From contig JAVEYB010000003.1 of assembly GCA_034003725.1 (NCBI GenBank), forward strand, positions 237,486 through 301,485: DNA of 64,000 nt, written 5' to 3'. The DNA is from Candidatus Zixiibacteriota bacterium (lineage in GTDB: Bacteria > Zixibacteria > MSB-5A5 > GN15 > FEB-12). Below, piece by piece: positions 1 through 10,070 of the stretch; the stretch's first letter is position 1; the number at the start of each line of letters is the position of its first letter. The translations under genes and the position numbers were made by a program. The notes beneath the pieces are model-generated. The model worked only from the letters and a program-made list of their open reading frames with translations, was not told the DNA's origin and did no database searches.

Positions 1-1059
1 ATCACGCACCGGGAGATCACGCCGGATATGATCGGCGCGGATTGTGCGCCTGTCGAAGCGGCCTACGCGGCCGGACAGCATATCGTCGCCGTCAATCTCC
101 CGCATTTCGCCGAATACCTGTCGTTTTTTACCGGACCCGGGCGGAGCTTCGCCGACGAAATATCGGACCGACTTAAGGTGATTGCCTGCCTCGAAAAGCC
201 CAATATGACCTCGTCGGAAGCCCTGTCGCCGGTGATCGACAGCGAAGGATGGGCAAATATCCGTTTCCTGCTGGGCTCTGCCGATGACGATGCCCAGATC
301 ATATTCTGGGGCCCCGAAGCGGACATCGCAACCGCGCTCCTTACGATCGAAGAGCGATGTCAGCTCGCCTATAAGGGCGTCCCGAACGAAACGCGCAAGT
401 CGCTGCCTGACGGGACGACGGTCTTCGAACGCGTGCTCCCCGGGCCGGACCGGATGTATCCCGATACTGACTCAGCCCCGATTCCGATTACCGGCGAACA
501 GATCGAAACTATTCGCGCGGGCTTGGCGGTCGACGTCTCAATGCGTGCGGCCCAGCTTCACCGATGGAAAGTCCCCGCACACATGCACCCGTTCCTTCTC
601 CGGTACAATCTCGTGCCCGTTATCGAGTCGATTGTCGAGAACCACGCGTTTGCACCGCGGATGGTCGCATGCCTGATGGGTCAGGTGCTCAGAAACATCC
701 AGGGAGCATGTGTGGGCCGCCCGGTGCCCGACTACCAGACGCTCGGTACCCTGTTTGCGGAGACAGCACGGAGAAACCTCGTACCCGAGATACTGAAAGA
801 CCTGATACCGCTGTGGTACCGCTACCCCGGCGATTCCTTCGACTCCCTGCTCGAGCAGGTGAGTTACCGGCAGGCGACTTCGCGCGACGCAGCCGATGCG
901 ATACCTTCGCTTCGTGCCGAGTTTGAGGCGCACCGACCCGAGCGTCAGCCCGACGCCGAAATAGACTGGATCGTCGGCCGGCTTCGCCCGATTGCGCTGG
1001 GTAATGTGCCGCTTGCTGAGGTCCGTCGCATGGTGGCCGAGGAGGTGTCCCGTGGCTGA
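1..1059 (+). CDS. gatE: Glu-tRNA(Gln) amidotransferase subunit E (GatE), 3' part
   Basis: The reading frame is open from the first base, so the gene begins outside the window. The visible 352 residues match the central and C-terminal part of GatE. They include the family signature VPNETRKSLPDGTT followed by MYPDTDSAPIPI, part of the AspRS-like insertion and its return to the cradle. The C-terminal helical and YqeY-like tail that binds tRNA(Gln) follows. GatE activates Glu-tRNA(Gln), and GatD supplies ammonia. The stop codon overlaps the start of gatD, so the two subunits are translationally coupled. GatE is distinguished from bacterial GatB by the inserted domain and by the GatD partner. The family assignment is firm; what is odd is finding it beside clearly bacterial genes. 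Confidence 0.93.
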   Translation: MTHREITPDMIGADCAPVEAAYAAGQHIVAVNLPHFAEYLSFFTGPGRSFADEISDRLKVIACLEKPNMTSSEALSPVIDSEGWANIRFLLGSADDDAQIIFWGPEADIATALLTIEERCQLAYKGVPNETRKSLPDGTTVFERVLPGPDRMYPDTDSAPIPITGEQIETIRAGLAVDVSMRAAQLHRWKVPAHMHPFLLRYNLVPVIESIVENHAFAPRMVACLMGQVLRNIQGACVGRPVPDYQTLGTLFAETARRNLVPEILKDLIPLWYRYPGDSFDSLLEQVSYRQATSRDAADAIPSLRAEFEAHRPERQPDAEIDWIVGRLRPIALGNVPLAEVRRMVAEEVSRG

Positions 1060-2437
1060 GAAAGCGATGGAGGGCTACAAGGGCGAGGCGCTGGCGACGC
1101 TGGAGAAGTTCCACTCGCGGGTATGGAGCGAGTCGCTGGTCAGTACGACGCGCGGCGACTTCACCGGCATTATTCTGCCGCGGTCGGAAAACGACGACGA
1201 CCGTCACATCGTCTTGAAACTGGTGACCGGTTACAACATCGGTATCGCCGTCGATACGATCACCAACATCACCGAGCAGGGATACAAGCAGGCCCACTAC
1301 AAAATCCCCGAGAAGCAGTTCCCGGTAACCGAGGGTCTGCCGCATGTCAAGCTGCTCGGTACCGGAGGCACGATCGCGTCGCGACTCGATTATCGCACCG
1401 GTGCCGTAATCCCGGCCTTCACACCGGGGGAATTGTACGGCGCCGTCCCGGAACTTGCCGACATCTGCAACCTGACGACCGATAAGCTGTTCGCCGTATT
1501 CAGCGAGAATATGGGTCCCAGCCAGTACAAAGAACTCGCGATCGCGATCGGCCGCGAGATTGAAAACGGGATCGACGGAATCGTCATCGGGCACGGTACC
1601 GACACCATGCATCACACGGCGTCGGCGCTGGCCTTCATGGTCCAGGATCCGCCCGTCCCGATCGTGCTGGTCGGCTCACAGCGTTCGTCGGACAGGCCGT
1701 CATCCGATGCGGCGCTGAATCTCATTCATGCGACCAAAACCGCGGCGGAATCGGACATCGCCGAAGTCATGGTCTGCATGTTCGGGCCGACATCGGACAA
1801 GTACGGCCTGCTGCATCCCGGCACGCGTGTTCGCAAAATGCACTCTTCGTATCGCTCGACCTTTCGGACGATCGGCGATATTCCCATAGCGACCGTCGAC
1901 CGAAACAAAATCACACCGCTGAAGGACACCTACAAACGACGTCGTCGGGACCGGCACGTGAAGATCACGCCGGTGTTTGAAGAGCGGGTGGCGATGGTCT
2001 ACTATTACCCGAACATGCACCGCGATATCATCGATTCGCTTGTCGACAACGGATACAAGGGGATCGTGATTGCAGGAACCGGGCTCGGGCATATCAACAA
2101 GCCGGTCTATCCGGCGATCGAGCGTGCCGTCGCAAACGGAGTCGCGATCTACATGACCGTGCAGACTCTCTGGGGATACGTGCACATGTTCGTCTACGAC
2201 ACCGGTCGCGATCTCATGGCCAAGGGGATCATTCCGGCCGAGAACATGCTGCCGGAGGTCGCCTATATCAAGCTGGGCTGGGCATTCGGGCAAACCAGCG
2301 ATCTCGATGAAGTCCGCGAGATTATGCTCACGCCCATCGCCGGCGAAATCACCGAACGCGAACCATACAACGGCTATGTCGTGCTGCAGGGCGGGCTCCC
2401 CGAAGTGGAGAAGTTCCTGCATTCGATTCAGATGTAG
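1052..2437 (+). CDS. gatD: Glu-tRNA(Gln) amidotransferase subunit D (GatD)
   Basis: GatD is the asparaginase-like subunit that releases ammonia from glutamine for GatE. I chose the GTG at 1052 (461 aa) because GGAGGTG lies five bases upstream and it overlaps the gatE stop by eight bases; ATG at 1067 is the alternative. A small N-terminal beta-barrel covers about residues 1-90. The type I asparaginase fold follows: GTGGTIAS (about 103-110, nucleophile Thr), HGTDTMHHTA (181-190, Thr-Asp pair) and a downstream Lys in TRVRKMH. Length agrees with archaeal GatD (about 435 aa). A plain asparaginase is unlikely because of the N-terminal barrel and the coupling to gatE. Confidence 0.93.
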   Translation: MAEKAMEGYKGEALATLEKFHSRVWSESLVSTTRGDFTGIILPRSENDDDRHIVLKLVTGYNIGIAVDTITNITEQGYKQAHYKIPEKQFPVTEGLPHVKLLGTGGTIASRLDYRTGAVIPAFTPGELYGAVPELADICNLTTDKLFAVFSENMGPSQYKELAIAIGREIENGIDGIVIGHGTDTMHHTASALAFMVQDPPVPIVLVGSQRSSDRPSSDAALNLIHATKTAAESDIAEVMVCMFGPTSDKYGLLHPGTRVRKMHSSYRSTFRTIGDIPIATVDRNKITPLKDTYKRRRRDRHVKITPVFEERVAMVYYYPNMHRDIIDSLVDNGYKGIVIAGTGLGHINKPVYPAIERAVANGVAIYMTVQTLWGYVHMFVYDTGRDLMAKGIIPAENMLPEVAYIKLGWAFGQTSDLDEVREIMLTPIAGEITEREPYNGYVVLQGGLPEVEKFLHSIQM

Positions 2438-2485
2438 CGCCGGGCGGAACGCATAACCCGTATTCGAACTAACAGGGGATCCGTC

Positions 2486-3442
2486 ATGTACGTAGTCACC
2501 GGCGGCGCCGGATTCATCGGCAGCCATATCGTCAAGGAACTGAATAACCGGGGCATAACGAATATCCTCGTGGTCGATGACATGACCGACGGCGACAAGC
2601 ATGTCAATCTTGCCGATTGCACGATCACGGATTACATGGATACCGATGAATTTCTGGAAGAAGTCAGTGCCGGGCTGTTTGAGGCTCCGTTGACGGCGAT
2701 CCTGCACCAGGGGGCGTGCACTGATACGATGAACAACGACGGCCGCTTCATGATGGCCAACAATTTCACCTACTCCAAGTATCTGCTCGAATATGCGCTG
2801 GCCAACGAAATCCCGTTTGTGTACGCCTCGAGCGCCGCAACCTACGGCGCGCAGCGATCGTTTGCCGAATCGCCCGCAAACGAGCGACCGATCAACGTCT
2901 ACGGGTATTCGAAGCTGGCCTTCGATCAATACGTTCGCACCCGCCTGCCGCGCGCGGAAAGCACGGTCGTCGGACTGCGCTACTTCAACGTCTACGGACC
3001 GCGCGAAACCCGCAAGGGGCGCATGGCGTCGATGGTCTACCAGTTGTACCGCCAGCTGAAAACCGAGGGAATCTGCCGGTTGTTCGAGGGCACCGATGGT
3101 TACGGCGACGGCGAACAGCGCCGCGATTTCGTGTCTGTAGGTGACGTGGTGAACGTCAATCTGCATTTTGCGGCGACCCGCAAGGTCAAAGGGATCGTCA
3201 ATGTCGGCACGGGCAGGAGCCGGAGTTTTAACGACGTGGCAACGACCCTGATCGCGCTGCTTGGCTCCGGATCGATCTCATACGTTCCGTTCAACAAATC
3301 GCTCGCCGGCAAGTACCAGAGCTTCACCGAGGCCGATCTCACCAATCTTCGCAAGATCGGCTACGAAGGTGAGTTCACGGAGCTGGAAGACGGTGTCCGG
3401 CAGGCGGTCGAAGGATATGCCGCTTTCGAGATGAACTCCTGA
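2486..3442 (+). CDS. hldD: ADP-L-glycero-D-manno-heptose 6-epimerase
   Basis: This extended SDR epimerase makes ADP-L-glycero-D-manno-heptose, the heptose donor for the lipopolysaccharide inner core, so it implies an LPS outer membrane. The Rossmann motif GGAGFIGSH is at the N terminus. HQGACTDTMNNDG is highly characteristic of HldD, the catalytic YGYSK lies near residue 140, and RYFNVYGPRE and RRDFVSVGDV follow. The 318 aa length is normal (E. coli 310). AGGGGAT lies five bases before the ATG. No other heptose genes are adjacent. It is downstream of gatD by 48 bp and could share its transcript. Confidence 0.93.
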   Translation: MYVVTGGAGFIGSHIVKELNNRGITNILVVDDMTDGDKHVNLADCTITDYMDTDEFLEEVSAGLFEAPLTAILHQGACTDTMNNDGRFMMANNFTYSKYLLEYALANEIPFVYASSAATYGAQRSFAESPANERPINVYGYSKLAFDQYVRTRLPRAESTVVGLRYFNVYGPRETRKGRMASMVYQLYRQLKTEGICRLFEGTDGYGDGEQRRDFVSVGDVVNVNLHFAATRKVKGIVNVGTGRSRSFNDVATTLIALLGSGSISYVPFNKSLAGKYQSFTEADLTNLRKIGYEGEFTELEDGVRQAVEGYAAFEMNS

Positions 3443-3506
3443 GCATCGCACGGGCGCTCAAATTCTTTCGCCCTCGGTCCGTGGAATCAGCAATACCCTG
3501 GTAGAG

Positions 3507-4772
3507 TCACGATCGGGACACCGGCATGGTCATACACCGTGCGCCGCCCCGCCCCCGAGACAACTCAGCGCCCGAGAGCGTGACCAGGGTGCGATCCACA
3601 GTCGCCGGATCAGTCTTGAGAAACTGCGACGGTGAGAGCACGTTGTAGCCGTTCTTCTGAAATGCACTGATCGTCTGCGTGTTCCGTTCGTAGATGAACG
3701 CCACCCGCGGCCGCGCCGCAAACAAATTGGCGCCGTCCGTCCATTGCTCCCGGGTCTGGTAGTGGGGGATATCTCCTCCGCACGGAACCCGGTTGGGGAA
3801 CGCATATCCGAGCCGCTCCAGGGCCGAAAACAGGCCGCGGGGCGCGGTCTGATCCACTACCGTCAACTCACCGTCCGATAATTCGTAGGTAATGCAATTC
3901 AGGGGAGATGCTCCCGTCCCCTCGCTGAAAAACGGTGGATAGTACACGCAGTCATCGCGGCCGATTATCGTGAAGACGGTATCGAGATGCATGGTTGCCC
4001 GGTCGCGCGGCATCAACACTTTTATTAACCTTTTCGCCATACCGTTCGTCAGCAGGCGGCGCGCCAGCAATTGTATCGCGCTGTCGGAGGTTCGTTCACT
4101 GGACCCGACGAGAATGGTATCGGAATCCAGCACGATCACGTCTCCTCCCTCCAAATGAACGTGACCTGCGAACGCATGCTCGGTGGCGTCATCGAGCACA
4201 TCGACAATCTGTATATCCGCAAACATGGGGTGATTGCGGAAAATGTACCGTGCCAACAGTCCCTCACGTCGACGTATACCCTTGGCGGGGTGGCTCAGGA
4301 CTACGGTATCGCCGAAGAATATCCCCAGGTCGCGGGTAAACATCAGGTTCGGAATCGGCGGGAAAAACACCCGGTACCCCTGGTGGGATCGATCACCCGG
4401 TCGAAAGGCGCCGGCCACCAGCAGCAAGGCCAGCTCGCGCGGCGCAAGGTTCTCCGACAACAGGTAATCATGCGTGCCGATTCCCACGCCCTCCAGCGCC
4501 GATACGGCGCCGACCACGTCCGAGCAGACCTCCCGATCGGAAAGTATCTCTGCAAGCAACTCGGTGAACTCGACCACACCGCCCGGACCGGCGGCGTGAC
4601 GGAGGCAGTCGGAAAACTCACGGTGGTCGCTGGCCGCCCGCTGGGTAAACAGGACATCCTCGATAAGGTACTTCTCCGGCATGTCGTGCTCAACTGTCAC
4701 CAGATTCCACTCGTAACCGGGCTCATGAATCACGACTCGTTTCAGCGGCTCGTATTCCGTATGAAGCGGCAC
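3507..4772 (-). CDS. arcA: arginine deiminase
   Basis: Arginine deiminase hydrolyses L-arginine to citrulline and ammonia in the cytoplasm. The guanidino-group-modifying fold is clear: FTRD, HLEGGDVIVL, HLDTVFTII, then the C-terminal GGARCMTMP carrying the catalytic Cys. CGGDIPHYQTREQWTDGAN is also typical. The GTG start at 4772 gives 421 aa, the usual length, with AAGGAG five bases upstream; the frame stays open further upstream but the extra residues have no family match. No ornithine transcarbamylase or carbamate kinase gene is nearby, so the rest of the ADI pathway, if present, lies elsewhere. It is convergent with hldD. Confidence 0.93.
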   Translation of the reverse strand: MPLHTEYEPLKRVVIHEPGYEWNLVTVEHDMPEKYLIEDVLFTQRAASDHREFSDCLRHAAGPGGVVEFTELLAEILSDREVCSDVVGAVSALEGVGIGTHDYLLSENLAPRELALLLVAGAFRPGDRSHQGYRVFFPPIPNLMFTRDLGIFFGDTVVLSHPAKGIRRREGLLARYIFRNHPMFADIQIVDVLDDATEHAFAGHVHLEGGDVIVLDSDTILVGSSERTSDSAIQLLARRLLTNGMAKRLIKVLMPRDRATMHLDTVFTIIGRDDCVYYPPFFSEGTGASPLNCITYELSDGELTVVDQTAPRGLFSALERLGYAFPNRVPCGGDIPHYQTREQWTDGANLFAARPRVAFIYERNTQTISAFQKNGYNVLSPSQFLKTDPATVDRTLVTLSGAELSRGRGGARCMTMPVSRS

Positions 4773-5504
4773 GGATACTCCTTGCTTCAGGTTAATCGGG
4801 GTTCGGTGCGGGCCACCGACCGATGGTCCGCGGACGTGCGCTAAGGTAGACAAACGGGTGGTCGCAATCAACTCTATTTCCGGTGCCATGCGCCGGACGA
4901 CGGCGGTCGAGGCTGCGGCCACCGGAAGTCCGTCGGAGGGGCTGTCCAACCTCAACGGTACCACCGTCTTATGATGACATTGCACATCCGATTCCCCCGG
5001 CGAGTCTATCTACTGATAATGGGCAGGGGGAAACCGGTTGCGCACGGGTCGCGAGGTGGTATATTACGCGCTCGTGCGAAAAAGGTCGCTCCGCCGGACG
5101 TCCGACGGCAGCCGCCACGGCCCAAACCGATTGAGGCAAAATGGCTTTGAGCGGAGAAATCACGGCGAAGGCACTTGACACTCCCGGTCCAATGATGCTC
5201 TTTAGGGGCTGTGATTCTCCCGACCCGGTTCGGGACTGGTTCGATATGACATAAATGACGGCACACGCATGGGCCGTCTTACGTGTATTTTGGTTGGGAT
5301 GTGTTCTCAGTGTCAGTGCCGATGTGGCTACCGTCAGACCGTGGTCCGGTCAGACGAGCGTTCCGGAACGGACCAATGGTTCCTGCGGGGGAGGACCCGG
5401 CCCCCGGGCGATACTGATGCCCGGGCGGCAGTTCCCTGTCCAGAATACCTGCCCGGATATTGATGCCAATGTGTGATAAAAGTGGAATGTGAGGAACGAA
5501 CACC
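4773..5504. other. 732-bp intergenic region, no gene seen
   Basis: This gap separates divergent arcA and the DUF4397 gene. Short open frames here have no recognisable products or ribosome-binding sites. One plus-strand promoter-like pair is visible, TTGCGC at 5038 and TATATT at 5060 (16-base spacer), but it would give a leader of more than 400 nt. A 7-bp inverted repeat, CCCGGGC/GCCCGGG, lies at 5403-5425 without a U-run. None of these is strong enough for a separate call. Confidence 0.4.
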
Positions 5505-8500
5505 ATGCAAAAGACCTTGCTCTCGAGTCTGTTTGTATTGATGGCACTCGTCGCCGCCTTGTTCTTGGCATGCGATGATGATGAGCCGCCGGTTGGATCG
5601 GGGAGCCCCCGGGCGAATGTCCGCGTGATCCACGCGAGCTTCGACGCGCCTGATGTCGACATCCGCGTCGACGGCGCCGTGGCCGTCGCCGGGCTCGGGT
5701 ATGGCGCCACTTCCGGCTATGCCCAGGTTGATCCCGGTGCGCGCAATGTCACCGTGACGCCCTCCGGCGCGACAACACCGGTCGTGCTGGATCTCGATGT
5801 GAACGTTACCGTCGACAAGTTCTACACCGTAGTGGCGCTCGACGAAATGAGTACCATTGACGCCGTCTTCCAGGAAGACCTCCGTTCCTCCAATCCCAGC
5901 AAGGCCAAGGTACGCTTCATTCACGCCGCTCCCGACGCGCCTGCTGTCGACATCAAGGTCAACAGCGGTACCGGAGCCACCGTGTTCTCGAACCGCGCCT
6001 TCAAGTCCGTTTCGGACTACATCGAAGTTGACGCCGGCGCGTATACGTTTGCCGTCACGGCCACCGGCTCGACCGCCGAAGAAGCCTTGTACAAGCCGAT
6101 CGGACTGCAAAACGGCAAGGTCTACACCATTGTCGCCCTTGGCACGCTCGACAAGACCGACGCGTACCCGTTCCGGGTTCGCGTGTTCACCGATAACGAC
6201 GATGGTGCGGCGTTCGCCGACCTGCTCGATGCCGATCTGCCGGACGCCACCGTTCGCGTTCTCCACACCAGCTACGATGGCGGGCCGGTCGACGTGCTGG
6301 TCGATGATGCCGTCGCGTTTGCTTCGCTGACCTACGGTGAAGCCGCCGCGTATTCCGTCGTAACGGCGGGAACCCGCAATATCAAAGTGACGCCCGCCGG
6401 CGTATCCTCAACCGTCCTCGTGGAAACGGACGACGAATTTCGCTCGGGCAATGAATACACGCTTGTAGCCGTGGATGAAGCCGCGGACCTCGATTTGCTC
6501 ATTGGCGGCGACAATCGGACTCCCAACCCCGACCAGGCCAAGGTGCGATTTATCCACGCGTCGCCCGATGCGCCCCGCGTCGATGTCCGTCTGAACAGCG
6601 GTTTCGGACCGAAGCAGTTCCCCAACGTGGCATTCAGGACTATCGGCGCCTATTCGTCCGTCGATGCCGGTGACTACGTGTTCGTTCTGACCATGGCCGA
6701 CTCGACGTGGGAACTGATTGCGTACGAGCCGATCGCCCTCGCGAACGGCCAGGTCTACACGCTGGTCGCTCTGGGCACGCTCGACGACGGTGACGCGTAT
6801 CCGTTCACGCTGCGGCTGTTCTCCGATAACGATGACGGTACGTCGTATACCGACCTGACCGTCGAGCCGCGCACGAAGGCCGACTTCCGCGTCATGCACC
6901 TGAGCTACGACGCGCCGGCCGTCAACGTCCTCGTCGATGGATATGCGGCGATACCGAGTCTGGCTTTCAAGGGCTCGTCGAAGTACACGGAATTGAACGC
7001 CGGGACCCGCAATATTCAGGTTCAGTCCGCCGCTGGTGGGCCATCTGTGATCGATGCCGATCTTGATTTCGTGGCCGGCGCGGAGTACACGATCTTCGCC
7101 GTCGACCGTCTGACCACGATTGCGGCGCTTTTTGAAGAAGACGACCGCGCGCCGGTCGCCGACCAGGCTAAGGTCCGGTTCGTGCATGCGGTGCATGATG
7201 CCCCGGCGGTAGACATCAAGCTCGAGACCGGTACCGGCGCCGCCGTATTCAGCAATCTTTCCTTCAAGGATATCACCGATTATCAGATAATCGACGATAC
7301 CCAGTATCGGTTCGTCGTGACCGCGGCCGGGGATACGAACGAAGTCCTCGTGTTTAACCCGGTTGCGTTGTCGCCCAACACCACGTACACCATTGTCGCG
7401 CACGGTACGTTCAGTCTTACGGACACCGTCCAGTTTGGTGTGCGCGTATACACCGACAACGGAAACGGAAACCAGTTTGTTGACCTTACGATCGCCAAAT
7501 CGCCGGTTCGACTGATCCACGCCAGCTACGACGGGCCGGTGCTCGACGTGCTCTCCGACGGCGTGCGGCAGATACAGGCCGTGCCGTACCGCGGCACCGC
7601 CGGGTATGCCCAGTTGAACGCGGGCACGCGGAACATCCAGGTCGTCCCGGCCAACCAGACCTCACCGGTGCTGATCGAAGAGACCCGGCTGCTCGACGAA
7701 GACGTGTACTACACGGCCTTTGCGTTTGACGAATTGGCGTCCATCGAAGGCGTATTTGTCGTTGATGATCGGGTCTTGAGCGGGACACAGGCCAAAGTCC
7801 GTTTTGTCCACGCAGCCCCCGATGCCGGCCCCGTTGACATCAAGGTCAATTCGGGCTCTGGCGCCGCCGTCTTCGCGGCCGCCAACTACAAGGACATTTC
7901 GTCCTACGTGAGTGTTGATCCCGGTGCATACGTCTTCGCCGTTACCGCGGCGGGCAATACCGACGAGATCGTCGTCTTCGATCCGTTCGCACTCCAGACC
8001 AACAGTCTCTACACGATCGTCGCGTTCGGCACACTTGACACGCTCGATCAATATCCGTTCGGTGTTCGAGTGTTCCGTGACAACGGCGACGGCAACATCG
8101 TGAACGACCTGACGATCAACGAGCCGTCCATTCGCGTTATCCACGCCAGTTACGACGCCCCGGCTGTCGAGGTACGCGTGGATGACGTCCTCAAGTGGGA
8201 TGATACGATCCAGTATGCAGGCACCAAAGGATACAGCGAAGTTGATCCGGGTGTCCGCAATATCAAGGTCGGCCCGGTGGGCGGTGCGGCCGTTATCGAC
8301 ATCGACCTCAACCTCGCGTTCAACACTGACTACACGATCTTTGCGATGGATCAGCTCGCGCTGATCGATCCGGTGTACGATATAGACGATCGCACGCCGA
8401 ATCCTTCGGCGCCGAAGGCCCGGTTCGTGCATGCTTCACCCGATGCCCCGGCGGTCGACGTCAAGACCGTGTCGGGAACGGGGGCGACTCTGTTCGGTAA

Positions 8501-10013
8501 CGTGTCCTTCAAGGGCATTACACCGTACCAAACCCTGTCCGCTGGCGCCACCCAGCTCGTGATAACGCCGGCCGGCAGCTCCAGCGAGGTGCGAGTGTAC
8601 CTGCCGTTCACCTTTGCCAACAATACGGTCTACACGATCATGGCGTTCGGTACGCTCGCCGACGGCGACGGGTATCCGTTCCGTGTCCGCATCTTTACGG
8701 ACAACGGCGCCGGCACAGGTAGTTCGGAACTTACCATCGCGGCCTCCAAGCTGCGCGTGATCCACGCCGGTGTCGACGGCTATCCGATTGAAACCCTCGT
8801 GGGAGACTCCATCAAGCATACGAACGTCGCGTATGAAGGAGCCGGCGGGTATCTCGACGTCGGACCCGGTAATCGTAATATCAAGGTCCGTCAGTCCGGC
8901 TTTGCCACGCCGCCGGTGATCGATACAACGGTCGAGCTCGGCTTCCGCACCGACTACACGCTGCTTGTCCTCGATTCGCTGAGCCGGATGAGCGCGGTCG
9001 TTGCTTCGGATGCCCGGGCCACGATCACTGACTCGGTCAAGCTCCGCTTCACACACGCGGTCCTCGACATGCCGGCGGTCGATATCCGGCGCGACAATCC
9101 GACCGGGACGCTCTTGTTCGGCGACTACGCCTTCGGGGAAGTATCGCCTTACCTGGTGGTGAGCAACGGGAGCTACGTCTTCTCGGTTGTTGAAGCGGGT
9201 ACGACGAACGAAGTGGCCCGGTTTGACGCCACCACACTCAACACCTCGTCGTCCTACACGCTCATAGCTCTGGGGACGGCCAATCAGGCCGACGCCAGTC
9301 CGTTCACGGTTCGCCTCTTCACGGATAACGGTCCCGGCAACCAGTCGACCGCGTTGACCGCCAAGACCGGTAAGGTCCGCGCGATTCATCTCAGTCAGGA
9401 TTCTCCTGCCGTGGACTTCACGCTCGACGGTGTCTCGCAGGCGACCAATATCGACTTCCGCACGCCGACCGCTTATGTGAACGCCACTCCGGGTACGCGC
9501 GCCCTGGCATTGCTGGAGACCGGCACGGCCAACGTCGTGGTGGATACTAGCGTCATAGCCGCGCCTGACGCGAGCTACACGCTGTGGGCCTTTGACTCAA
9601 CCGGAACGGCCGTCGCGGGAAGAATCAGCACCGACGACCGGGCGGTGGTCACCAATCCGAAGGTGCGTTTTGTCAACGCGGTCTCTGACGCGCCGGCACT
9701 TACGCTCCAGAACTTTACCTTCGGGTTCCCGCTGCCGATGAACAGCAACGTGAGCTTCAAGACGGTGTCGACGTACACGTCGACCCTCACCGCAAGTCCC
9801 ACCTTCGTATTCCAGGTGGCCGACGCCGGTACGCTCGCTGTCGTCGTGCTGTTCCAGCCGGTGAATATCACCGGCAGCACCGTCTACACCATGGTGCTGA
9901 CGGGTACACTCGACACCGGCGACGCCTATCCGCTGCAGGGTCGCCTGTACATCGATAATGGTACCGGCAGTCAGGTGGTGGACCTGGTGCCGACCGTCAA
10001 GTCGGGAGAATAG
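5505..10013 (+). CDS. giant DUF4397 tandem-repeat lipoprotein
   Basis: This 1502-aa protein begins with a lipoprotein signal peptide (lipobox ending LFLAC, then DDDEPP), so it is probably anchored in a membrane and faces the periplasm or the surface. The rest is 14 beta-rich units of about 100 residues, each opening with a VRVIHASxDAPxVDI-type motif. Two versions alternate seven times. Version A has GYxxVxPGxRNIKV and FYTVVALD. Version B has AKVRFIHAxPDAP, VYTIVALGTL and FRVRVFTDN. The period per pair is about 208 residues. These are DUF4397 repeats of unknown function; adhesion or polymer binding is only a guess. A perfect terminator follows 58 bases after the stop. Confidence 0.9.
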   Translation: MQKTLLSSLFVLMALVAALFLACDDDEPPVGSGSPRANVRVIHASFDAPDVDIRVDGAVAVAGLGYGATSGYAQVDPGARNVTVTPSGATTPVVLDLDVNVTVDKFYTVVALDEMSTIDAVFQEDLRSSNPSKAKVRFIHAAPDAPAVDIKVNSGTGATVFSNRAFKSVSDYIEVDAGAYTFAVTATGSTAEEALYKPIGLQNGKVYTIVALGTLDKTDAYPFRVRVFTDNDDGAAFADLLDADLPDATVRVLHTSYDGGPVDVLVDDAVAFASLTYGEAAAYSVVTAGTRNIKVTPAGVSSTVLVETDDEFRSGNEYTLVAVDEAADLDLLIGGDNRTPNPDQAKVRFIHASPDAPRVDVRLNSGFGPKQFPNVAFRTIGAYSSVDAGDYVFVLTMADSTWELIAYEPIALANGQVYTLVALGTLDDGDAYPFTLRLFSDNDDGTSYTDLTVEPRTKADFRVMHLSYDAPAVNVLVDGYAAIPSLAFKGSSKYTELNAGTRNIQVQSAAGGPSVIDADLDFVAGAEYTIFAVDRLTTIAALFEEDDRAPVADQAKVRFVHAVHDAPAVDIKLETGTGAAVFSNLSFKDITDYQIIDDTQYRFVVTAAGDTNEVLVFNPVALSPNTTYTIVAHGTFSLTDTVQFGVRVYTDNGNGNQFVDLTIAKSPVRLIHASYDGPVLDVLSDGVRQIQAVPYRGTAGYAQLNAGTRNIQVVPANQTSPVLIEETRLLDEDVYYTAFAFDELASIEGVFVVDDRVLSGTQAKVRFVHAAPDAGPVDIKVNSGSGAAVFAAANYKDISSYVSVDPGAYVFAVTAAGNTDEIVVFDPFALQTNSLYTIVAFGTLDTLDQYPFGVRVFRDNGDGNIVNDLTINEPSIRVIHASYDAPAVEVRVDDVLKWDDTIQYAGTKGYSEVDPGVRNIKVGPVGGAAVIDIDLNLAFNTDYTIFAMDQLALIDPVYDIDDRTPNPSAPKARFVHASPDAPAVDVKTVSGTGATLFGNVSFKGITPYQTLSAGATQLVITPAGSSSEVRVYLPFTFANNTVYTIMAFGTLADGDGYPFRVRIFTDNGAGTGSSELTIAASKLRVIHAGVDGYPIETLVGDSIKHTNVAYEGAGGYLDVGPGNRNIKVRQSGFATPPVIDTTVELGFRTDYTLLVLDSLSRMSAVVASDARATITDSVKLRFTHAVLDMPAVDIRRDNPTGTLLFGDYAFGEVSPYLVVSNGSYVFSVVEAGTTNEVARFDATTLNTSSSYTLIALGTANQADASPFTVRLFTDNGPGNQSTALTAKTGKVRAIHLSQDSPAVDFTLDGVSQATNIDFRTPTAYVNATPGTRALALLETGTANVVVDTSVIAAPDASYTLWAFDSTGTAVAGRISTDDRAVVTNPKVRFVNAVSDAPALTLQNFTFGFPLPMNSNVSFKTVSTYTSTLTASPTFVFQVADAGTLAVVVLFQPVNITGSTVYTMVLTGTLDTGDAYPLQGRLYIDNGTGSQVVDLVPTVKSGE

Positions 10014-10070
10014 CGATGCGATCGACACCCGTGCGATAGCGCAACCGTTGGTCGAATCCGACAATAACAA

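Noticed and set aside
992-1051. Upstream extension of gatD from ATG 992
   Set aside because: It lies within conserved gatE sequence, encodes an Arg/Trp-rich stretch not seen in GatD, and a better GTG with GGAGGTG is at 1052.
689-1615. Long minus-strand open frame (308 codons) across gatE/gatD, and similar long antisense frames elsewhere such as 1700-3166 and 7662-8432
   Set aside because: These are shadows of GC-rich coding sequence; their translations are low-complexity in Arg, Asp and His, and the plus-strand genes are fully conserved.
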